Origin: Chara braunii
Taxonomy: Eukaryota > Streptophyta > Charophyceae > Charales > Characeae
Assembly (NCBI GenBank): GCA_003427395.1
Contig: BFEA01000756.1
Span: forward strand, 321,446 to 345,513
DNA: 24,068 nucleotides
Direction: 5' to 3'
Below, in pieces: positions 1 to 10,014 of the stretch. A program made the position numbers and the translations under genes. The notes beneath the pieces were generated by a model. It was not told the DNA's origin, ran no database searches, and worked only from the letters and a program-made list of their open reading frames with translations. Numbering within the stretch: position 1 is the first letter of the stretch; each line of letters starts with the position of its first letter.

Positions 1-1144
1 GGGGGGGGGGGGTGGTGATATGGGCGCTGGGTGTTTTCCGGGGTGGCGGTGCATGGGTGGGTGGCAGGCCCTTTCGAGCTCCGGCGGGGTCCTACCCTGC
101 GCCGACATTCAATGTCGGACCAATGGAAGGATGACCTCCATTGGGCGGGGAAAAATGGTCTGCACACGGTCAACGAAGGGGCGGGCTTCAGGTACGGTGA
201 AGCGCATCCATAGTGTAGTGAGAGATTGTGCACGGTACAAAAGGACAGTCTGGGCGCCATTCCGTATTGCAGTCCTTCCATTGCCACGGCTTCAGAGGTG
301 CCTCATGTGCATCGCCCTCTCGTCGTACACCTCCGCATCCCATTTGACGCTCGACGCCTCCACGCCGTCCGCTCTCACTTTCTGGTGGACCTTTCTGGTG
401 GCCGTCCCCGAACCTCCTGTATGGCCAGTGCCCCGTCATACATGCCGTTCACGTCCTTCCTTTCCGCCGCCTGTCGAACTTCGACGTTTACGTGCCCTTG
501 TCCATGTCCGCCCCGCACCGCAGGACGCCTTCATCGGCCACGTGGCAGGGGGACTGAAGCTGTATCCACATGGCACCGCGGAGCACGACAGGAAAGGGCA
601 GGAGAGATAGCGGTCCTGGCGAGGGGGGGGAAGGCCAGAAAGGTCGAGGCCATGTGCCGAAGTCGAAAAGGCTGCGCGTTGATAAAGCGAGCTCGTAGAA
701 TGATGACGACTTCCAATCAGAGGAAGTTGCGGTGGTGGACACGCAAGGGACGTCGGGGAGCCAGGGATTGGGTTTTGGGCGGGATGGGGTGTCGAGGGAT
801 CAACTGACTGCTATCAGACAAGCCGTTGTTGATGGTGCCGCTGGAGCATCGTCCAGGACACACAAGGCGCAAGGGATTGCTATCACCGAGGTGCGCGTGC
901 AGAGGCAAGCTGCGGGGGTGGGTGAGGCGACGGCAAGCGGTGTTCCCGCGTTGATCGTCCCAGTCGCTGGGGGCGGCCGACTTGACAAGGTAGTGATCGG
1001 GGCAGTCCAGTCAGGTCAGGCATTCCCCACGCAACCGGCGGGGGGTTCAAGCGCGGCGATAACACCGCCCCCGCAAAAGAAAGTGGATGCAGGCGACAGT
1101 CAGACGGTAGCGGGAGATCATCACACTTCTGGGGAACAACTGAT
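1..1144. other. GC-rich stretch without a recognisable gene
   Basis: The first 12 bases are a G run, which may be a contig-end artefact. The rest is GC-rich and has several overlapping open frames on both strands, none with a recognisable domain. The only one that may mean something is the plus frame at 732-1145, listed separately. I see no tRNA, rRNA or promoter that I could defend. Confidence 0.5.
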
Positions 1145-1145
1145 A
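732..1145 (+). pseudogene. Low-complexity open frame cut off by the mitochondrial insertion
   Basis: An open frame of about 138 codons, rich in Gly, Ala, Gln and Ser, with no domain I recognise. It runs straight into the mitochondrial insertion, where its stop codon TGA (1146-1148) overlaps the ATG of the cox1 piece. On the far side of the insertion (from about 1797) a charged open frame of similar GC-rich composition resumes in the same numerical frame. The two may be halves of one host or transposon gene split by organelle DNA, but no homology links them. It could equally be a chance open frame in GC-rich DNA. Confidence 0.25.
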
Positions 1146-1331
1146 TGACAAATTTTGCACAGAGATGGCTGTTTTTCACAAACCACAATGATATAGGTGC
1201 TTTATATTTAATCTTTGGTGCAATTGCTGGAGTAATGGGCATATGTTTCTCTGTACTAATTCGCATGGAATTAGCACAGCCAGGAAATCAAATTCTTGGT
1301 GGAAATCATCAACTTTATAATGTGTTGATAC
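1145..1331 (+). pseudogene. cox1: Nuclear copy of the mitochondrial cox1 5' end (NUMT)
   Basis: Cytochrome c oxidase subunit I is the heme-copper catalytic core of respiratory complex IV and is encoded in mitochondria. Here the first about 62 residues are readable without a stop, starting [20 protein letters not shown] and continuing through GAIAGVMG, the [10 protein letters not shown] segment and [11 protein letters not shown]. These are the hallmarks of the N terminus and first membrane helix in streptophyte mitochondrial COX1. Similarity stops after YNVLI, whereas the family protein has about 520 residues. Several positions differ from what I expect for the family (for example the FFTNHN stretch, usually FSTNHK), consistent with relaxed constraint. 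Base composition is AT-rich, in contrast with the GC-rich DNA on the left. The piece cannot make a functional subunit; it is organelle DNA moved to the nucleus. Confidence 0.85.
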
Positions 1332-1582
1332 TTAATAATAGTTCACGCTTTGTTAATGATCTGTGCGCCGCTGTACTAGATGTTTGCAACCATACCACTG
1401 CAGCAATGTGGTGAATACCTAGGACTTACCATAAATAAAATAAAATAAAGGTACTGATAGCTTGTCCGTAGGTAAATGTCCTCAACGGCTAAGGAAGGAG
1501 TCAACTATAATATAATGCAAGAAATCTAAGATCAATTTCTAACAAGTTGCTTATAGAGTTTAGATGGTTGCACTTCGTGCCT
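1332..1582. other. AT-rich middle of the mitochondrial insertion, possible group I intron remnant
   Basis: This links the cox1 and ccmC pieces and matches neither protein. It is AT-rich like them. Around 1477-1510 it contains CTCAACGGCTAAGG followed by GGAGTC and an AT-rich ACTATAATATAA, which resembles the conserved P3/P7 core strands of group I introns. cox1 is a common host of such introns. The rest of an intron core could not be folded by eye, so this is only a suggestion. A small GCAC-TTC-GTGC hairpin lies at 1570-1580. Confidence 0.3.
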
Positions 1583-1797
1583 TAACAATAAAAAGCTAGT
1601 AAACATCAGAAAGATGGGTATCAATATAGAAAAATGTATTGATGTACCAAATTGGCTAATACTAGAAGGTTGATGCAAAGTGTTCCATCTATTTACAGAG
1701 AATTTCATTATTGGTATATTTATGAGACCTATACCAACAAAAAGAGAAGCTACATCTGCAGAAAAAAATAGAAAACGTAGTGCACCTAAAAGTGGTG
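1583..1797 (-). pseudogene. ccmC: Nuclear copy of a mitochondrial ccmC fragment (NUMT)
   Basis: CcmC is a membrane subunit of the cytochrome c maturation (system I) apparatus that handles heme, and plants encode it in mitochondria. Read on the minus strand, about 70 residues are open: LGALRFLFFSADVASLF, then VGIGLINIPIMKFSVN, RWNTLHQPSSISQFGTS and IHFSILIPIFLMFTSFLLL. The WNTLHQP-x-SIS motif is diagnostic for the family's tryptophan-rich heme-binding (WWD-like) region; the usual first Trp of the WW pair is Arg here. Family proteins have about 240 residues, so this is a central to C-proximal fragment without start or end. It lies opposite to the neighbouring cox1 piece, so the insertion is a rearranged patchwork rather than one colinear transfer. 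Confidence 0.8.
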
Positions 1798-2481
1798 TCG
1801 CGGAAGGTGTGGTAGAGGGGAGGGTCGATGACGTGCACCGCAAAGATGGTAAAGGAGATGGACGACGGGAAGGCGATGATGACGACGACCGACCCCTTGC
1901 CAACAAGCGGAAGAGAACTGTAGAGGAGGTTAATCTGAAGGAGAGGTCGAAGCTGTGGGTTGATTACAATGTTTTTTGGGGTCAAGGCCCCGAAAAACCG
2001 TTAAGGGAGGTGATTGGTGACTTCATCGACTACTTCGTCGTCATCGCCAACGGAGACGCAGGAGCCGAACCATGTGCCACGCTTCAAGATCGACGATCCG
2101 GCGCAGCGTGAACCGGCTTTGCGAAGAGTGCGCATCATGGAGAAACTGGTAATGCGCACCATCCACAGGTGAATCTTCAAATCCTCATCGAGGTCGAATG
2201 GCTTCACTCGTGCAGAGTCGTACATCACTATCTACTACGTGACCGACGTCGCACAAGCTGTTTGGCAGGGGTTGGAATGGTCGAGAGTGGTTTTCCCAAC
2301 CCTCATTTACTACACGTTGTAGATGAAGATGGACGTGCCTCTGTGGTTCGCGGGGGTGAAAATTGTGGACAGACTTGAAGATGATGACATTGCGGCGCAA
2401 CGGAGGCGACAGTTCTTCGCGTGGTGGAGTGTAGGACAGATGCGCTTTGGTGCGGACAATGGGCGAATGACGACCGTTTGA
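1797..2481 (+). pseudogene. Decayed coding sequence of unknown function
   Basis: A protein frame can be followed with one frame change and two internal stops. The first part (about 1797-2060) is very charged: a run of Asp, a basic NKRKRT stretch that could act as a nuclear localisation signal, then LWVDYNVFWGQGPEKPLREV and IGDFIDYFVV. After a +1 frame change near 2060 it continues as RFKIDDPAQREPALRRVRIM, a stop TGA at 2170-2172, then SYITIYYVTDVAQAVWQGLE, a stop TAG at 2320-2322, KMDVPLWFAGVKIVDRLEDD and a final TGA at 2479-2481. Having so few stops over 140 codons in the second frame argues for real former coding sequence. I do not recognise the family; a transposon-borne gene is plausible given the surroundings. 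The mitochondrial insertion sits directly upstream. Confidence 0.4.
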
Positions 2482-3328
2482 AACAAGAGAGGTTAACGTG
2501 GCTTGCGGATTGTCTGAGGGTTTTGTTGAGCGCGTGCATATGGATCATGCGCATGGGTGGAGATAACGATCGTTCACACTATGATCCGGGATTGTACGCA
2601 TCACTGACTGCGAAACCCACTCTCATAGCGGCGGGGTCGTACATCTTGAACTAGAAGCGACACATCGTCGACAACGTCGACTTTGTGTTGGATCGCCTTG
2701 GGAAACCCCACCTCATGCTGGGAGAGTACCCGCATTGCATCCAGAATGGGCTCATTGCGGGTTGGTGTGCGATCACAATGTCGCCCTGAAGAATGCAGCT
2801 GAAGCCGCAAAACACGACTGGATCGGTAGTGGTCCTCCAACAGATGAAGATAGCGGTAACGACAAGTGACATGCGGGTTCATAAGGAAGGTCAATCGGCC
2901 GGGGTGGTCGTCCTGCATCGAGAGGCTCTTCGATCTCCAAGCGAGGTAGGGGGATGCTTGAGGTGGCAGGGCGTTTGGCGCAGGTGTTGCGGATGGGTGC
3001 GTGGGTTTTGATTAGTGACGGTGTCACTATCCACGTGCGCGACTTGTAAAATGCGCCGCTTAGATGGTTCTCTCCACGCGCACCCACTGATATGTGCGCA
3101 GGGCGTACAACGATGTGGGCGGTTAGGCGGGGCAAGCCGTGCACGTGGTACGACAGATGCTTCGGCTGATAGTGACCTCGCGAATGGGTTCGCCACGTAG
3201 ACTCTGCGCAACGCAATAGTCTTGTTTAGTTTACTTTTTTTATATTTGTTGTCAAGTTCGGAGGGCGGGGGAGGTGCATGCGCACCACAAACCCGTCTGT
3301 GATCGCAGTGGACCCCACGTCCGCACGC
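2482..3328. other. Possible further decayed coding sequence, then non-coding
   Basis: Short open stretches on both strands continue the GC-rich composition of the decayed frame upstream, for example plus 2421-2654 and 2793-3011. None has a recognisable motif, and I cannot link them into one gene. The last part, from about 3210, turns AT-rich. Confidence 0.3.
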
Positions 3329-3330
3329 AT

Positions 3331-3344
3331 ACACACACACACAC

Positions 3345-3416
<72 letters not shown>
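3331..3416. repeat. Compound microsatellite (AC)n-(GATA)n-(GA)n
   Basis: Seven AC units at 3331-3344 pass into about 14 GATA units (3346-3401) and then into a GA run (3402-3416). The GATA stretch is uninterrupted, so it is probably young and length-variable. Confidence 0.97.
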
Positions 3417-5560
3417 TTGTGCGCCGCGGAAGGCTGGGTAGCATGAAAAACTCGGGTTTACCTCTTCGAGTATGTAATGCGAATCTATGGATTTCATTAA
3501 GGAATGTGTGTGTTGAGGACTTCGATTTGTGTGACAATGGTTGCTCACGTACTAATGTTTTTCTTATCTTCTGTGTGGGATTCTCGTGTCGACTACAGGT
3601 GAATGACCATCTCAATGTCGTGCACATATTCTCACGTAGGGTGCCTGTCACGCCGTGTCTCAAATCGCGGATGCATTAACATCACCTCCACCTGACAAAA
3701 CACAAACCCAAAAAGAACAAATGAAAATAAAAAATACATAGAAAAAAAAAACATAACAAAAAGTACGATAGCGATGTTGTTGTTGAAAGGACCGAAATGT
3801 CACAAGATGAACTTGTTTTTTTTTTTTTCGCATGCAAGTCACATGTGGAAGGAAATGCAAACAAGCACATACGATATACATGACAGAAGTATCATACATG
3901 AGACAATAAAACAAACCCATCGTTGAGAAGGACACAACCAGATGCAAGAAGACGACCTCACACACAAGTCCAAAAGAAAAACACATTATTGTTTAAGAAA
4001 GGGATTCAACGCTTCGAGAAGCATCCGTGCAGAGCAACCAAATTTTTTTAAGCACGTGAACATAAACACCGCACCAGGCACCTGCCCGCCTACCTCCCAC
4101 ACCTAACGTGGCAGACTTGCGCTGTCGAGCGCATCGGCCCCGCGCGAGCGAGGGCCCTCCCGGCCATGTCACGCAGGAGTTTAAACAAAACTTAACATAA
4201 GAGACAACTTGGGGACGACGCATAAGTAATCTCGCGAGTCGCCGAGACGGTCGCAGTCGCGTCGTCCCTTCGCCACTCTAGCCGGGTGCGACAGCTGTAC
4301 ATCCCGCGGTTCTCTACGACAGGACAGGTTCCCGTGGGGCATAAGCTTGCTTCCCTAAGGGGATGCCACCACCCTTAGGGGTGTATCCCTACCGAGCTGC
4401 CGACCCACATGCGAAAGCTTTTAAATGCAGTTGCAGAGGTGGGTCAACCGTGGGCGTTTTGCTCGCTCGCTGTAGTATAGGGAGACCCGATTAAACGCCT
4501 ATTGAACCCTTTGTCGTCCATTCCTTAGGACGCTGATCTCCTACGTACGAAACATATGCCGGTCGACTAAGAAGGCATCAACCTAGTGTGAAACCCCCAA
4601 TATCCCAATATTCTAGTCCCTTTGGTCACTGGTTAAAAAGAAAAACATAACAACCACTAGCTGTAAAAAAAGATCAACCGAAGTCGACATAAACATATAT
4701 CCAAGCGGGAATGATAACCGAACGAATCTAGATCATCATTAGATACATCCAATAACACAACATCAAAATAAAATTCGACCACCCTGTGGATCGAATTCCA
4801 CAAAAATCATACAGCCGTCAACGGAGAGTTGATTTTCCACAATAACCTCAATGCAGCCGACAAGGTAGTCAGTCTGTCTTAGTTTTGACTTGATGAGATG
4901 CGCTTCCAAAGTTACTCATTTCATCCTACCCCCGACCTAAGATCAGACATGCATACACTTGTTGCCTTACGTTCCTAATCTTTTCATTGACAGACTGCTT
5001 TGTGGATGATTCTTTATCAGGTGCATTGCTTGAGGTGTTGCATGCCTCACCCTCTAGGAAGTGGTCTGGGGTACTCCTCCTCCTGGCCCGAGCACAAGAT
5101 TCGGATATCAGAAGTCGGACCGTCTCCACCGAATCGGCAAAGTACCCCCCGTAGAATGGTCCACTCTGGGTCGATAACAGGATCGGCTCCGAAAGCAACG
5201 AACCCCCGCCTCAGATGCTTCCTGAAGAGAGAACATGTGTCCACTACAAGTAACTTTCAATTGTTCGAATTTTTTCTAAGTTCAGGGTAACTTAAGCAAA
5301 GGGAAATAAAAAAGGATAAATAATGAGAATCATTTCGACAGGTATAGGCAGATAAGGTCATTCGGAATAGAGGCGGTTAATCCTTGAGAAAAGTTTAAAT
5401 TCATTATGCTTTGATTCTCTTTCTGTTTTCAAAATTCCTTTTCTCACGACACCCATCAATTATCCTTCAAAAATAGCAAGCAAGTTCACCCAACTCACTG
5501 ACAAAAGGAAAATGGTAAGGAGGCGAAAATTTTCTGTCATTTTATCAAATAGCATTTTGT
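3417..5560. other. Intergenic DNA without a supported gene
   Basis: This holds an A-rich stretch (3660-3990), a GC-rich stretch (4060-4640) and AT-rich DNA (4640-4930 and 5280-5560). I looked for LTR ends, tRNA primer-binding sites, rRNA and tRNA genes and saw none. A 9-bp perfect hairpin (CCCTAAGGG at 4353-4361 with CCCTTAGGG at 4372-4380) stands out. A possible exon at 4926-5290 is listed separately. Confidence 0.45.
4926..5290 (-). other. Possible coding remnant or exon, unknown
   Basis: On the minus strand there is an open frame of 90 codons (5198-4926) and an overlapping one of 65 codons (5244-5047), inside otherwise AT-rich non-coding DNA. The GC content is higher than in both flanks. 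Pyrimidine-rich CAG and TAG sites on the minus strand near 5225-5255 could be splice acceptors. Neither translation carries a recognisable motif, and the plus strand is open over much of the same span, so the coding strand is not settled. Confidence 0.2.
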
Positions 5561-5619
5561 CTCACTTTTATACATAGTCTTTTTACTCACCTGCACAGCA
5601 TGCAGCAACACAATCAAAT

Positions 5620-6626
5620 GGTTGTCGGGTCCCAGATATCTCTTACCCTCACTACCCCTTTTGCCGCCCATCCTCGCCATGACGAGTCCATAAAGTGCGG
5701 GGACCGGCCCCGGGTGTCCTTGGTCCATCTGTTATTAAAGAGTGGTTGTTGGCAAACCTCCTCCTATCTCGCCGGTGGGTTTTGTCTGGGAGCGGGAGTT
5801 TGCACCAGGTTTTCAACACGTTGGGCCGGAGGGCTGTTTTGTCCAATGCCGAGATCGCCGATCTATACCAAAGTGTTGCCAGGACCACATTGTTTATCAC
5901 CAGCGTCCGGCCCAGGAGGGATGCGTGTTTGTCTTTCCATGATGCTAGTTTGTTCAGTGCGGGTTGTGATATCCATTCGTTATTGGTGGTCGGTCGTCCC
6001 TCATCAGTGAGGGAGATCCCCAGGATACGGATGGGAGTCTCCAAGGGCATCCACCTCACCTGCGGGAGTTCCGGGGGTCTGACCCCCTGGTGGTGGATCC
6101 ACCACCCCAAAGTTTTGTTTCCCCAGTTGATCCTCATGTCTGATATTGTACAAAATTTGCTCATCATAGCCTGGATTTCTTTTAAGTTTGCTGCAGATGC
6201 TTCTACCATCAGGGAGAGGTCGTGCGCGAATAATGAGCAAACCGGGATGGCCTCCTTCGGGATTGAGGAGATTTGGATCCTTTGGATATCTTTGTGTGCC
6301 CTCAGGTTGGCAGTCAATGCTTCCATTATGATAACGAATAGATATGGGGCAATCGGGTCGCCTTGGCGTACCGACCTCTGCAGGGAGATAGGTGGCGCGA
6401 GGTTACCGTAGACCATCACTTGTGTTGTGGCATTACTATGAAGGATACCTATCCACCGCCGGAAGGACTGCCCAAAGTTGCACTTTTTTAGGCATTTGTC
6501 TAAGAAGAGTCAGTCGACATGATCATAGGCCTTCTCGAAGTCAATGAAAATAAACGCAGCATTGTGCTTAGATTGGCGGGACAGTTTTAAGAGTTCGTTG
6601 ATAAGAAGGATGTTGTCTTGCATGTT
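5620..6626 (-). mobile_element. Fragment of LINE family 1 (reverse transcriptase part), inverted
   Basis: Read on the minus strand, this matches the plus-strand LINE at about 7480-8850 closely. Homology starts at the RT palm ([16 protein letters not shown], then the FIDFEKAYDH metal-site block) and ends at GATATCTGGGACCCGACAACCA near 5620, after which the two copies diverge. The fragment lacks the endonuclease, the RT N-terminal fingers, the C-terminal region and any 3' tail. From MMVYGN (6419) it stays open for 255 codons to 5652. It contains a TGA in place of the Trp expected after AYDHVD (6510-6512), RSVRQ where active elements usually have RGVRQ, and FAHD (His codon 6222-6224) in place of the catalytic F/Y-A-D-D. 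An internal segment equal to 8280-8660 of the plus copy is missing near 5824. Confidence 0.85.
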
Positions 6627-7833
6627 CAGGAAACAAACTCATGCGACGAAGAACTACTACGATCGCTGGCACAAGAAACCCGAGACCTTGAAGACCGACT
6701 TCTGTCACACATGGAGCACCGGTGGCAAGGGTCACGCATTCGTGGCAAACTCAGGCGTCACCAAATGGAGGGAGCGATGGACGCTAGATTCTTCGCGATG
6801 GCTAGTGTAAGCTCCGGAAGATCGGTCATAGAGGCCCTAGCTAACCCGAAACACCCCCAGGGACCGTTAGTCTCCTCCACAACCAAATGCACATACATAG
6901 CCAGAGAATTCATTATAGAATTGTTCACCTCCCAATGCGGTCACATTCCGGAACCCCAAAGAATAAAGGAAATAGAGTAGTTCCTCCGCCCCCTGAACAC
7001 CTCCCTGACTAATCAGCAAAATGAATCTCTGGAGCAACCTCTAACTAAAGAAGAAATCAGGATGGCCCTCACGCTCATGGAAGAGGAAATAACTCCAGGC
7101 ATAGACAGACGACAGACGAGAGGAGACTACGATCACACGACAAGATAAGGAAGCGCGACACTATGTAAGAGACCTCCCTCTCCCGACTTCCCCTCCTGAT
7201 CCCCCAAAGAATTCTGGGCAGCCCTCTAGGACTTCCTCGCCCAGGATCTGATGGATTGCTACCAAGCTGTATGGGCGTCCGGGAGGATGGGTGAGTTTGT
7301 GGGACAAGGAATATTGACCCTCTTATACAAAAAAGGGGACAAGAACAGTATACGGAACTACCGGCCTATTACTCTTCTTACAGTGGTCTACAAGTTGGCA
7401 GCCAAGGCTGGCCAACAGGCTGGAAAAAGTAATAGCAGATATAATGCATCCCTCACAAACCGGCTTTGTAACTGGAAGGAACATACAAGACAACATCCTT
7501 CTTATCAACGAACTCTTAAAACTGTCCCGCCAATTTAAGCATAACGCTACGTTTATTTTCATTGACTTCGAGAAGGCCTATGATCACATCGACTGACTCT
7601 TCTAAGACAAATGCCTAGAAAAGTGCAACTTTGGGCAGTCCTTCCGGCGGTGGATAGGTATCATGCACAGTAATGCCAGAACACGAGTGATGGTCAACGG
7701 TAACCTGGCGCCACCTATCTCCCTGCAGAGGTCAGTACGCCAAGCCGACTCGATTGCCCCATACCTATTCGTTATCATAATGGAAGCATTGGCTGCCAAC
7801 CTGAGGGCACACAAAGATATCCAAAGGATCTAA
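6627..7833 (+). pseudogene. LINE family 1 ORF2, 5' half (linker and RT palm), broken
   Basis: Coding frames can be followed in pieces. The linker frame runs from 6627 to a TAG at about 6978. The RT fingers appear at 7251-7400 ([20 protein letters not shown]). After a frameshift near 7405 the frame gives [40 protein letters not shown] and FIFIDFEKAYDH, the last with the first catalytic Asp. A TGA (7594-7596), a TAA (7603-7605) and another TAA (7831-7833) follow. The RT block B reads LQRSVRQADSIAPYLF, where active plant LINEs usually have RGVRQGDPLAPYLF. The reading frames cannot make an enzyme. Confidence 0.8.
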
Positions 7834-10014
7834 ATCTCCCCAATCTCGAAGGAGGTCATCCCGGTTTGCTCATTATTCGCGCATGACCTCTCGCTGATGG
7901 TAGAAGCATCTGCAACAAACTTAAAAGAAATCCAGGCTATGATGAGCAAATTTTGTACAATATCAGACGTGAGGATCAACTGGGGAAACAAAACTTTGAG
8001 GTGGTGGATCCACCACCAGGGGGTCAAACCCCCGGAACTCCCGCAGGTGAGGTGGATGCCCTTGGAGGCTCCCATCCATATCCTGGGGATCTCCCTCACT
8101 GCTGAGGGACGACCGACCACCAATAACGAATGGATATCACAACCTGCACTGAACAAACTAGCATCATGGAAAGACAAACACACATCCCTCCTGGGCCGGA
8201 CGCTGGTGATAAACAATGTGGTCCTGGCAACACTTTGGTATAGATCGGCGATCTGGGCGTTGGACAAAAGAGCCCTCCGTCCACTCAGGAAACAAGCGGC
8301 AACATATTTGTGGAGAGGCAACCATGAGTACAAGAATGTGATCAGCAGAGTGGCGTGGCAGTCAATAATCCAACCCAAATCCAGAGGAGGGCTTGGAATC
8401 ATTCACCCGGCAACCCAGACCGAAGCACTTGTTGTCCAATGGATCAAAAAACTCATATTCAACCCACAGACCCCGTGGGCAGCACTTGCACTCGAGCAAA
8501 TAGCAAGACTAGCTCCCCCCACCCCTGCTGGCACTGATCCGATGATGTGGTTGGAGAACAGATCTTGGTCTATCCCGCGGGGGCCTCCCCTTCCGCCAGC
8601 CTCCTCACGGCCATCAAATCGACAGGCTGCAAGGGCGGATTTCAAGAGGGACTCGTTTTGGCCCAACCTGTTGAAAACCTGGCGCAAACTCCCGCTCCGA
8701 GACAAAACCCCCCCGGCGAGATGGGGGGAGGTTTGCCAGCAACCACTCTTTAGTAACAGATGGATCAAGGACACCCGGGGCCGGTCCCCGCACTGTATGG
8801 ACTCGCCATGGCGAGGATGGGCGGCAAAAGGGGTAGTGAGGGTTAGAGATATCTGGGACCCGGCAGCCAAGGACTGGTCCTCTCCTGAGGTCATGAGAAC
8901 TAAACTACGCTACTGCCATCCCGCGGAGGACGCTCTCGAGGAAATAATCGATATGATCCCCCTAAACTGGGTCCGGATTTTGCAAAAGGGCCCCAACATG
9001 CAGAAGAGAGATTGGGTGGCTATACGAGGGAGACCCCAATGGGTGGGCAATATAGCAAGCAGATACCCGCAAGGGGAGTCCTTGCTCAGCCTTTATAGGC
9101 TAGGCCACGACAATGTGCTGCACAGACCCCAACCTGCAATAACGGAAAGGGTCCAAGGTGGCCTATTGTTCCGGATAAGAGTCGTAAACCTCGAGGAGGA
9201 ATGGCTGGCCTTCAAGCCAGAAATGTCCATTGCCGACCTCCCGTTCGACCCCATCAACTGGTCTTGGTCTGACACAGTTGGAAAACGCAGGAAGAACACC
9301 CGATCCCTGCACCTTCTGTCAGTCAAAGCCACCTACAGAATGCTGAGACCTCGGGTCCACCTCAAAGATCAGGTAGAGGATAGATGGAGAAGGCAGCTCA
9401 ACGTCAGCAGACAGTCACTATGGCCGATCAAATGGTTTCAAGGGACACGAGCGAGGCCTGCCAAAGTGGCCTCCCTGCAATGGCAAATAGACCACTGGTG
9501 CCTTCCGACCAACGACTGGATTATTGACCGATCGACCCTGGAACAAAGGGGGCTAGCACTGCCGTGGTGCAAATTTTGCACCTCGGTCTTCCCAGCCAGG
9601 AAACTCCCGGAAACAATAGAACACATATTCCTGCAATGCCCGGGAGCTGTCTGGCTGTGGAGATGGTGGGATCGAATTTGGAGCCAACTCGACACCAGTT
9701 GCCCATGGCCATGGGACTGGAAGGCTATCCTCTGCGAAGCCTGGCACCCACCTCAGCTTGACTCTTTTTCGCATAACTTGTTCACAACAGGACGCAGGGC
9801 AGTGATGTGGGCCCTATGGTGGAGGCGGTGCACCCACGAAATGGAAAAAGTAAGGATGGATGGACCAGATTTCACAGATACCATCAAACAACAGGTTCAA
9901 ACGGTTATCACCTCCCAGTGGGAACTAGTGAAAATCTGGATATCAGATCTCCAAGATCAAAGGAAATTCAACGAACAATACAACAATTCAGTGCCAGCTG
10001 GCTCGAGGGTATAA
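7834..10014 (+). pseudogene. LINE family 1 ORF2, 3' half: RT end, thumb and zf-RVT C terminus
   Basis: This stretch is open for about 726 codons after the TAA at 7831; the first ATG is at 7897 (705 residues). It starts with the RT catalytic loop, which reads FAHD (codons 7876-7887), so the first of the two metal-binding Asp residues is His and polymerase activity should be lost. RT-connected helices follow (ILGISLTAEGRPTTNNEWIS, LLGRTLVINNVVLATLWYRS, then RGGLGIIHPATQTEALVVQW). Near the end is the zf-RVT knuckle Cys558-x2-Cys561-x14-His576-x4-Cys581, within WCKFCTSVFPARKL and ETIEHIFLQCP, numbered from the ATG at 7897. The frame ends with TAA at 10012. Its length without stops shows that this half is younger or less decayed than the first half. 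Confidence 0.8.

Noticed and set aside
20-807. Open frames of 190-200 codons at the left end
   Set aside because: They overlap each other on both strands in GC-rich DNA, show no domain and have no support as genes.
3226-3663. Minus-strand frame with LSIYLSIYLSIY repeats
   Set aside because: It is the translation of the GATA microsatellite.
4531-4556. CTGATCTCC followed by TACGAAAC looks like a hammerhead core
   Set aside because: The core should read CTGATGA; here it is CTGATCT, and there is no stem II or stem III pairing.
5695-6411. Plus-strand 238-codon open frame
   Set aside because: It is antisense to the LINE RT fragment, whose minus-strand translation carries the real motifs.
6600-6640. 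Twin-priming inversion of a single LINE insertion
   Set aside because: In twin priming the inverted 5' part should lie upstream of the 3' part in the element. Here the inverted piece covers the same RT region as the plus copy, so two separate copies are involved.
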